DNA of 6,742 nucleotides from Candidatus Omnitrophota bacterium (GTDB lineage: Bacteria > Omnitrophota > Gorgyraeia > Zapsychrales > Zapsychraceae): assembly GCA_018399915.1 (NCBI GenBank), contig JAGYNW010000108.1, positions 1 through 6,742 of the forward strand, written 5' to 3'. This document shows positions 1 through 5,308 of the stretch, in pieces. The position numbers and the translations under genes were made by a program. The notes below the pieces were generated by a model. That model made no database searches. It was not told the DNA's origin and saw nothing but the letters and a program-made list of their open reading frames with translations. Positions within the stretch are counted from its first letter, which is position 1, and each line of letters begins with the position of its first letter.

Positions 1-1
1 T

Positions 2-733
2 GAGGACTCTCAAATCACTTATGAAGAGGGCATGTTCAAAGCTCATCCCGGCAAGGAAAATCATCCTGTGGTCGAGGTAACCTGGTACGGGGCTGCTTTC
101 TATTGCAATATGTTAAGCGAAAAAGAAGGGCTGACGCCGCTGTATAATCTTGATGACTGGTCTTGTCAGGTTTACGGTAAGGAGGGCTACCGACTTCCGA
201 CTGAAGCGGAATGGGAATACGCGGCATCCTATGATGATAATCGCGATTTTCCCTGGGGGAATAATGAACCTACTGACAAAATCGCCAATATCAAACGCAA
301 AGCCAAAAAACCGGAAATTGTTGAGACCGTGGCGGTTGGATCTTATTCCCCTGAAGGGGACAGTAAGCTGGGGATAAGTGACCTGGCCGGTAATGTTTCA
401 GAATGGTGTAATGACTGGTACAATGACTTCTATGCCGGCGGATCACAAGTTATCGATCCTGTGGGCCCCGGAAAGTCACTCTATCTTTACCTTCCGTTTT
501 TTAACAAATATACTTCCGCAAGGACTTTGCGGGGAGGTTGCTTTCTGCAGGACTCAGATCATAGAAAAGGGATGGGCCGGCCTTTTATTATGGATACCGT
601 TATCCATCCGAATGTATATCACAACCAATTTCGCAGTTACGACTATCTCAGCAGGCAGGTGATCGGTTTTCGCGTGGTCAAGACAACTGTTAACGACAAA
701 ACCCAGGATGCCTTTAGCGGCCCGGATAAATAA
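2..733 (+). CDS. FGE-sulfatase (SUMF1-type) domain protein, 5'-partial, non-catalytic type
   Basis: The frame is open from base 2, ten codons before the Met at 32, so the gene almost certainly starts upstream of the window. Seen, numbering from the Met at 32: HPVVEVTWYGAAFYCN (11-26), GYRLPTEAEWEYAA (52-65), FPWGN (73-77), DLAGNVSEWCNDWY (117-130), LRGGCF (166-171) and GFRVVK (212-217). These are the ordered signature blocks of the FGE-sulfatase domain, a C-type-lectin-like fold. In true formylglycine-generating enzymes the RGGS block is followed by two catalytic cysteines, in a pattern like FLC...YC. Here the segment reads RGGCFLQDSDHRKG, with Gln at the first position and no Cys at the second, so sulfatase activation is unlikely. 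Proteins of this fold without the cysteines are common as secreted or envelope proteins and as ligand-binding or structural modules. The N-terminus, including any signal peptide, is missing. The next gene follows after 22 bases with a good RBS, suggesting co-transcription. Family assignment is firm; role unknown. Confidence 0.9.
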   Translation, partial: EDSQITYEEGMFKAHPGKENHPVVEVTWYGAAFYCNMLSEKEGLTPLYNLDDWSCQVYGKEGYRLPTEAEWEYAASYDDNRDFPWGNNEPTDKIANIKRKAKKPEIVETVAVGSYSPEGDSKLGISDLAGNVSEWCNDWYNDFYAGGSQVIDPVGPGKSLYLYLPFFNKYTSARTLRGGCFLQDSDHRKGMGRPFIMDTVIHPNVYHNQFRSYDYLSRQVIGFRVVKTTVNDKTQDAFSGPDK

Positions 734-744
734 ATCAGACTTAC

Positions 745-750
745 AAGGAG
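745..750 (+). promoter_or_regulatory. Ribosome binding site AAGGAG deciding the start at 756
   Basis: AAGGAG lies five bases (CCCCC) before the ATG at 756. An in-frame ATG at 708 lies inside the upstream gene, would add 16 residues and would bury the signal peptide. The RBS and the signal peptide both favour 756. It is the clearest Shine-Dalgarno site in the window; the other starts have weak or no sites. Confidence 0.85.
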
Positions 751-755
751 CCCCC

Positions 756-1598
756 ATGAAAAATAAAATTATATTTCTTTGTGCCTTGTTTTTACTCTCT
801 TTGGCGGTTTTGTCCAGACCTCAATGTGTTTTTTCCCAGATAAAGGTACCAGAAGAAGACCGGCTGAAAATCAAAAAAACAGATATTGACCATTTGATGG
901 AAAAAGAAGGGCCTGAAATTCTAACAGATACCGAGCTAAAATATATTGCGGGAGAAGATAAACGTTGGTTCACCTACGATGATGAGATTTACCATTATTT
1001 TTTGATCAAACACGATATAAATGGAAAAGTCCTGAAAAGGATCTGCAAAAAAGCCGGTGCCGATACCGTTCCCTTAACCTCGGATGACCCCCTACAGAAT
1101 TATCAAATTTTCGAATACTCCGAAGATGGCAAAATTCTGAAAGAAATATCATTCGACGGAGAGAACAAAAAAATGTATACAGTCGTTTATTTTTATGATG
1201 AAAAAGGCCAAAAAAATAAGACTGTGCGCTATAATACCAAAGACAAAGAAATCCGTTCCGCTGAATTCTTCTATGATGAAAACGGTTTGTTGGTCAAAGA
1301 TGTGGAATATGTCAAAAAGGAAATTGAAAAATATCATCGTTTTGAATACGATAAAGAAGATCGAATGATCAGGGTCATGGAATACCATGTCCACGAAAAC
1401 GGGAAAGGACCCGATGGAATTTGGTTCACTAACGATGATGTTGTTTCCGCAACGAAAGAGATTTTTTACGGGCCCGATGGAACAAAGACTAAAGAAAAAA
1501 AATATATCGGCGCTGGCCCCGATGGCATATGGTTTACCGATGACGATGTTTTGCAATATTATGTTCTATTTGAATTTCAAAAAGAAATCGAGGATTAA
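756..1598 (+). CDS. Secreted YD-like repeat protein with Asp-rich GxDxxWFTxDD motifs
   Basis: 280 residues, with a Sec-type signal peptide: MKNK, a hydrophobic core to about residue 20, and probable cleavage near residue 28 (VFSQ). No lipobox is clear, although Cys24 lies near the end of the hydrophobic stretch. The mature part is rich in Lys, Asp, Glu and Tyr and is built from hairpin-like units of the form FxYDxxGxxxKxxxY, with the key Tyr at 121, 147, 173, 198 and 238. This resembles RHS/YD or similar beta-hairpin repeats. Four units carry an Asp-rich 11-mer (residues 66, 101, 218 and 254). The pattern GPDGIWFTxDD looks like an acidic, possibly calcium-binding loop, but that is inference. 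The gene lies between the FGE-fold protein and the outer-membrane barrel, on the same strand, with gaps of 22 and 41 bases. No enzyme motif is visible; a surface or periplasmic structural or binding role is likely. I do not recognise a named family. Confidence 0.8.
   Translation: MKNKIIFLCALFLLSLAVLSRPQCVFSQIKVPEEDRLKIKKTDIDHLMEKEGPEILTDTELKYIAGEDKRWFTYDDEIYHYFLIKHDINGKVLKRICKKAGADTVPLTSDDPLQNYQIFEYSEDGKILKEISFDGENKKMYTVVYFYDEKGQKNKTVRYNTKDKEIRSAEFFYDENGLLVKDVEYVKKEIEKYHRFEYDKEDRMIRVMEYHVHENGKGPDGIWFTNDDVVSATKEIFYGPDGTKTKEKKYIGAGPDGIWFTDDDVLQYYVLFEFQKEIED
951..1547 (+). repeat. Four coding copies of an Asp-rich 11-residue motif
   Basis: The copies begin at 951 (GEDKRWFTYDD), 1056 (GADTVPLTSDD), 1407 (GPDGIWFTNDD) and 1515 (GPDGIWFTDDD). 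The first pair is 35 residues apart and the last pair 36; three plain hairpin units of about 25-26 residues fill the middle. The last two copies are nearly identical in protein but differ at several third codon positions, so they are not a very recent duplication. Confidence 0.75.
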
Positions 1599-1639
1599 CA
1601 TCTTTAAAAATGGCTATAAAAAATCTCTAAACCAAGCTC

Positions 1640-3067
1640 ATGACAAATAAAAGTAAACCTAAACTAAGATCCCAAATCCTTATCCTTTTTTTCCTTTTAC
1701 AGGTTTCAGGCGCCTATGCCATGGACGATCTGTTCCCCAGGCAGAACTCTCCGGTCAAAGTGGACTGGGACAAAAAAGGTGAGGTCTACTCGCGTGTGTA
1801 TTTTGACACCGAATCTGATGGCCCTTACGAGGACAACGGCGCTTATGATACCTGGATCAAGTTGGAAAACAGTATTCGATTCGAGCAAGTTCCGGATCTT
1901 TTTCTAAAAATCGACGGCGAGGCCCGGGTCATTGATTCCTGGGGCGGCGCCTCAGACGCGATCGAGGAATTTAATGTTCAGGAGGCTTATGGTCAGTTTG
2001 ATACCCAAAAATACCGTTTTGTCATAGGCCGCCAAACCCTGACCTGGGGCAAAATGGATGACACCGTGATCCTGGATATTGTCAATGCCCAGGATATGCG
2101 CCAATTCTTTCTGTATGATAAAAACGAACGCAAAATCCCTGCGTTCATGCTGGAGGGGGATTTTTTCGCGGATAACTGGCAACTGGAAGCGGTTTATTTA
2201 CCGTTTGCCAATACGGATGAAATCGATTATTTTGAGTCCGACTTTTCTGTTTTTGGCCATGTCAAACGAGCGGTTGCCCAGGGGAACTATGCCGGCGCGG
2301 CAAAGTCCCTGGTGAGTCAAATTGCTATTCAGGACAAAGACGATGTGACAGACCGTTCCCTGAAAAACGGCCAGGCCGCTATCCGGTTCAAGAGCCGTGC
2401 GCGGGATGTGGATTATGGCCTGTATTTCCTATCCTTGCTGGAAAACACACCCACTTTACGTGAACGGTCGGTCAAAGGCAATGATGTCAAACGATTCCTC
2501 TACACCCAGACCGGCTCCTCATTGACAGCCCTGGTTAGTGCCAATCCTTCCGGCAACGACCTGGAACTGGTGGCTGAACATCCCCGCGTTAATGTGATCG
2601 GCGCGGATTTTGAAACCGTTGTGGGCGCCTTTGGTGTGCGCGGTGAAATCGGATTTTTTTCCGGCAAACCCTATTTAAAGGATGACTTTGCTTATACAGA
2701 ACGGGACCTCATTGCTACAGGACTGGGGGTTGACCACACAACCGCAGGCAATCTGTACATGAATTTCCAATATGTACAACAAAGTATTTTAAGCGATGAA
2801 AGCCTATTCGCCCAGAAACGGGACACGCATGCGCTGATCGGGTCACTATCCAAACCGTTCTTGCGTGGAAAAGTTACCGCTCATATGGATTTTGCTTATA
2901 ACCTTTCCTGGAAGGACTGGATGATCAATCCCGAGATCAGCTATGATCTTGCTGATGGAGTCAATACCGCGCTGGGGCTGTTTGTCTTTGGCGGGGATAC
3001 CTCAACTCTCTTTGGCCGCTATAATGACAAAGACCTCGTTTACTTCACGGTCAAATATTCCTTTTGA
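1640..3067 (+). CDS. Predicted outer-membrane beta-barrel protein, DUF1302-like
   Basis: 475 residues. The N-terminus has a basic segment, a hydrophobic core (13-22) and a clear AYA cleavage site after residue 27, so it is exported by Sec. The mature part has alternating amphipathic strands rich in Tyr, Phe and Asp, and it ends in VKYSF; a C-terminal Phe is the usual recognition signal for the BAM complex. The block GRQTLTWGKMDDT followed by DIVNAQDMR (130-154) resembles the G-Q-x-x-x-WG-x-x-D ... D-x-x-N-x-x-D signature of DUF1302-type barrels, whose relatives are often found with RND exporters or lipid-handling proteins. No such partner is visible here. It is somewhat shorter than typical DUF1302 proteins (about 550-600). 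The start at 1640 lacks a recognisable Shine-Dalgarno site but is fixed by the signal peptide. It is probably the last gene of the left-hand unit, since a terminator-like hairpin follows. Barrel nature is confident; the family name is tentative and the substrate unknown. Confidence 0.8.
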   Translation: MTNKSKPKLRSQILILFFLLQVSGAYAMDDLFPRQNSPVKVDWDKKGEVYSRVYFDTESDGPYEDNGAYDTWIKLENSIRFEQVPDLFLKIDGEARVIDSWGGASDAIEEFNVQEAYGQFDTQKYRFVIGRQTLTWGKMDDTVILDIVNAQDMRQFFLYDKNERKIPAFMLEGDFFADNWQLEAVYLPFANTDEIDYFESDFSVFGHVKRAVAQGNYAGAAKSLVSQIAIQDKDDVTDRSLKNGQAAIRFKSRARDVDYGLYFLSLLENTPTLRERSVKGNDVKRFLYTQTGSSLTALVSANPSGNDLELVAEHPRVNVIGADFETVVGAFGVRGEIGFFSGKPYLKDDFAYTERDLIATGLGVDHTTAGNLYMNFQYVQQSILSDESLFAQKRDTHALIGSLSKPFLRGKVTAHMDFAYNLSWKDWMINPEISYDLADGVNTALGLFVFGGDTSTLFGRYNDKDLVYFTVKYSF

Positions 3068-3109
3068 TCCTGCGAAATATTCCAAAAAAATCCAATTCTT
3101 TTAAACAGT

Positions 3110-3153
3110 AAAAGGACAGAAGCATTTATTCATAACTGTCCATGCCTTTTTTT
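3110..3153 (+). terminator. Probable Rho-independent terminator after the barrel gene
   Basis: GGACAG at 3114-3119 pairs with CTGTCC at 3136-3141, followed by ATGCC and seven T (3147-3153). In an alternative pairing, AAAAGG (3110-3115) pairs with CCTTTT (3145-3150) and ACAG with CTGT, with CCATG bulged. Either way a stem ends at or near the T-run. It lies 43 bases after the stop codon and separates the two + strand units. The 16-base loop and the bulge make it less than ideal. Confidence 0.5.
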
Positions 3154-3214
3154 AAAAGCCAAAAATCACAAAAAACTGTTTTCCCGATAGATAAAGTCTG
3201 CTATGGTTACAAAT

Positions 3215-3253
3215 GGGAGGGGAGGTACGGACCGCTCATAACCGGTCAGACCT
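3215..3253 (+). other. Purine run and stem-loop in the leader of the synthase unit
   Basis: The 200-base gap 3068-3267 holds the terminator above and then this element. GGGAGGGGAGG (3215-3225) is an anti-SD-like purine run, but it lies 42 bases before the ATG at 3268, too far to serve it directly, and no ATG, GTG or TTG lies at a suitable distance after it. A stem-loop follows: AGGT (3223-3226) can pair with ACCT (3250-3253), and inside it GACCG (3230-3234) with CGGTC (3243-3247), loop of 8. The outer stem would cover the end of the purine run. I do not recognise a known riboswitch, and I see no convincing -35/-10 promoter upstream, though one is expected between 3154 and 3215. Confidence 0.35.
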
Positions 3254-3267
3254 GAAAACATACTATC

Positions 3268-3939
3268 ATGATACAAAACAATCACAATTTTTGCTATTCG
3301 ATCAAGGATATTGATTATAAGATCGCACGATCGACCGAAGATAAAACCCGCGTCTGTGAAACTGTTTATAAATCCTATCTAAAACAGGGGTACATCGACA
3401 AAGATAATCAGAGCACAAACCTTTTTTCTTACAGCTGGCTTCCGGGATCCAGAAGTTTCCTGGCTTCGCACAATGGAAAGATCATTTCTACCGCGACGGT
3501 CATTCCCGATTCAAAGTTCGGGCTTCCCATGGATATGCTGTTCAAGGAAGAACTCGACACACTTCGCAATAAAAAGATCTGTGAAGTATCCATGCTCGCC
3601 GGGGACACGGAAAATTTGCCAGAAATCAGGTCTTTGGGATCTAACATCGAAAAGAGGCAACTTGTCTTTCATCTATTCGAGCACATTTTCCAGTATGTCA
3701 AAGGCACTCTGGACTGCGATTATATTTGTGTCGCCATTAATCCCAAACATGAGGGTGCCTACCGCTCATTGCTGTTTCAAGAGCTCGGAGGATTAAAGTC
3801 ACACGCCAAACTGAACCATGCCCCGGCTCTGGCGAAATTCCTTGATGTGAAAAATTCCGGAGGCATCAATAAAAAAAATCCCCCAGATATCCGAAATAAG
3901 CTTGACAACAGCGACGATATCATCCATAATTTAAAATAA
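3268..3939 (+). CDS. FeeM-like N-acyl amino acid synthase, short paralogue
   Basis: 223 residues. It belongs to the GNAT-fold acyltransferases related to FeeM and LuxI-type autoinducer synthases, which move a fatty acyl group from acyl-ACP to an amino acid amine. Seen: YKIARS (17-22), VYKSYLKQGYI (33-43), FLASHNGKIISTATVIPDS (64-82), GLPMD (85-89), LRNKKICEVSMLA (99-111) with conserved Glu106, and DYICVAINPKHEGAY (151-165). The pattern vYkxYlxxGYI ... DSxxGlPMD ... cEvSmLA is typical of FeeM and of exosortase-associated acyltransferases. It aligns without gaps to the second synthase over about residues 1-194, at 88 of 194 identical positions by hand count. The remaining 29 residues are low-complexity and unrelated, so the C-terminal helical tail of the other copy is missing. 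The start is the first available one, since a TGA at 3253 closes the frame upstream; no good Shine-Dalgarno site is near. Cytoplasmic. The exact amino acid and acyl chain cannot be read from sequence. Confidence 0.8.
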   Translation: MIQNNHNFCYSIKDIDYKIARSTEDKTRVCETVYKSYLKQGYIDKDNQSTNLFSYSWLPGSRSFLASHNGKIISTATVIPDSKFGLPMDMLFKEELDTLRNKKICEVSMLAGDTENLPEIRSLGSNIEKRQLVFHLFEHIFQYVKGTLDCDYICVAINPKHEGAYRSLLFQELGGLKSHAKLNHAPALAKFLDVKNSGGINKKNPPDIRNKLDNSDDIIHNLK

Positions 3940-3986
3940 CTAAATAAAAAACAATTACACTCTTTGCTCAACAGGGCAGATAAATC

Positions 3987-4436
3987 ATGAATGATAATTA
4001 TAACAAAATCATGGAAATCATAAAAAGGGATCGACGGGCCTGCGAACGGTTGAATGTCGATCTTGAGATCTTTTACTCCCCAGACCTTTCTTTGGAGGTC
4101 ACATCGCCTTCGTGGAAGGGCCCCTATAAACTCGAAAATATCGGGGGAGAAGGAATCAGCTTTCTCAGTGATGAAACCCTTACAGTAAAAAGCAATCTTT
4201 CTTTCAAATTTACACTGCCCCGCCAAGTTATCCCCATGATCGTGACCGGCACGATAATCTGGCAGAATGAACAAAACCGGGAAACCACGCAAGGTCAAGC
4301 AGACGGCAGATTGTTTTGTTATGGTGTTAAATTCGAAAAGATCCAGGAAGAATTTGAACGCCACTTCATTGATTTTATCAGCGAAGCCATCATGGACAAA
4401 TATATCGACGAAAACGGAGACCTAAGGACCGAATAG
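3987..4436 (+). CDS. PilZ domain protein, likely c-di-GMP receptor
   Basis: 149 residues, about one PilZ domain. Seen: R17-A-C-E-R21, an intact RxxxR motif, in the stretch KRDRRACERLNV (13-24); then NIGGEGI (51-57) in the place of the (D/N)xSxxG motif, with the usual Ser replaced by Gly53; then beta-strands LSFKFTLP (71-78) and VTGTIIW (86-92), and YGVKFEKI (112-119). The order and spacing fit a PilZ barrel with a C-terminal helix. In the family, the two motifs bind c-di-GMP. The Ser to Gly change may weaken binding, so a receptor role is likely but not certain. No membrane segment or second domain is present, so it probably acts by contact with a partner protein. It lies between two FeeM-like synthases on the same strand, 47 bases after the first and 32 before the second, which makes them the natural partners. 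A weak AGGG lies 10 bases before the ATG. Confidence 0.85.
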   Translation: MNDNYNKIMEIIKRDRRACERLNVDLEIFYSPDLSLEVTSPSWKGPYKLENIGGEGISFLSDETLTVKSNLSFKFTLPRQVIPMIVTGTIIWQNEQNRETTQGQADGRLFCYGVKFEKIQEEFERHFIDFISEAIMDKYIDENGDLRTE

Positions 4437-4468
4437 CCCGCCATGGCTCCAGGAAAGAACATATAATC

Positions 4469-5296
4469 ATGACATCACCATTTTCTGATCTCAATACATT
4501 TTTAAAAAACGTTACTTACCGGGTCGCACGGTCACGGCAAGAGCTTGAAAGCGTTTACCGTATCGTCTATAAGGAATACCTTAAACAGGGTTATATCAAT
4601 CCCAATGATGCCGAGATGCATTTTTCTACACACAATCTCCTGCCACAGACAACCACTTTTGTGGCCATGGCCGATGACAAAGTCATCACGACGGCAACCA
4701 TCATCCCGGATTCGCCTTTAGGCGTGCCTATGGACGAGCTTTACAAAAAAGAGGTGGACAGACTGCGCGATCAAAAGATCTGTGAAGTTTCCATGCTGGC
4801 TAACAGCTCTGCTTTGTTCGCCGGCGAGGCCTCGATGCTTCTCAATGCCAAAAAGATGTTTCTGGTCTTTTACCTGTTCAAATGCATGCTTGACTACATC
4901 CGAGAATTCCTGCATTTGGATTACATCTGTATTGCCATCAATCCCAAACATAAAGGCACCTATGAATCTCTTTTTTTTAAAGACTTAGGCGGGCTTAAAA
5001 ATTATGACAAAGTCAACGGCGCCCCGGCGGTCGCCAAAGCGCTCAATGTACATACGGTTGAACAGGAATGTTCAAAAAGCGAAAAAAATAATACCTACAA
5101 ACTTTTTTTTGCCGGACAAACACCACCGGAAAAATTTGAGGGGAAGGTCAAGCTTTCTCTGGAAGATATTGAATACTTTTATGCACAAAAAAAGACGATT
5201 CTTAATGAACTTTCCTCAGAAAAGATGCAGCACATAGAAGAATGCTACCCGGATTACGATCTCTCCGGGATCCTAAACCACAATACACCCTATTAA
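4469..5296 (+). CDS. FeeM-like N-acyl amino acid synthase, full-length paralogue
   Basis: 275 residues. Seen: YRVARSRQEL (17-26), VYKEYLKQGYINPND (33-47), LLPQTTTFVA (57-66), KVITTATIIPDSPLGVPMD (71-89), LRDQKICEVSMLA (99-111) with Glu106, DYICIAINPKHKGTY (151-165) and LGGLKNYDKVNGAPAVAKAL (173-192). These are the ordered FeeM blocks, and the length suits the family. FeeM proteins acylate the amine of an amino acid such as tyrosine using a long-chain acyl-ACP. The tail KLFFAGQTPPEKFEG (211-225), followed by a charged helical region to residue 260, is absent from the first paralogue. A weak AGGA lies 14 bases before the ATG, and the bases just before the start resemble those before the first synthase. 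No acyl carrier protein gene is visible in the window, so the donor would come from elsewhere. It is convergent with the adenylate-forming gene, with 12 bases between stops. Confidence 0.85.
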   Translation: MTSPFSDLNTFLKNVTYRVARSRQELESVYRIVYKEYLKQGYINPNDAEMHFSTHNLLPQTTTFVAMADDKVITTATIIPDSPLGVPMDELYKKEVDRLRDQKICEVSMLANSSALFAGEASMLLNAKKMFLVFYLFKCMLDYIREFLHLDYICIAINPKHKGTYESLFFKDLGGLKNYDKVNGAPAVAKALNVHTVEQECSKSEKNNTYKLFFAGQTPPEKFEGKVKLSLEDIEYFYAQKKTILNELSSEKMQHIEECYPDYDLSGILNHNTPY

Positions 5297-5308
5297 AATA
5301 CGTGTATA

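Noticed and set aside
1149..1556. A 135-codon open frame on the - strand inside the secreted repeat protein gene
   Set aside because: Its Phe- and Ile-rich translation is the expected antisense image of a Lys- and Asp-rich repetitive gene.
3777..4364. A 195-codon open frame on the - strand across the end of the first synthase and most of the PilZ gene
   Set aside because: It lies opposite two well-supported genes with clear family motifs; its translation has no recognisable motif, and no RBS was seen.
4462..4467. TATAAT just before the second synthase as a -10 promoter box
   Set aside because: It is one base from the ATG, so a transcript would start inside the coding region, and no -35 element lies at the right distance.
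3268..5296. LuxI-type homoserine lactone synthases
   Set aside because: The blocks (vYkxYlxxGYI, DSxxGlPMD, cEvSmLA) fit the related FeeM/exosortase-associated group better, and no LuxR-type regulator is nearby.
5283..5307. Inverted repeat ATACAC/GTGTAT between the convergent genes as a bidirectional terminator
   Set aside because: Six A/T-rich pairs with a 13-base loop and no T-run on either side; it overlaps the end of the second synthase gene. Too weak to call.
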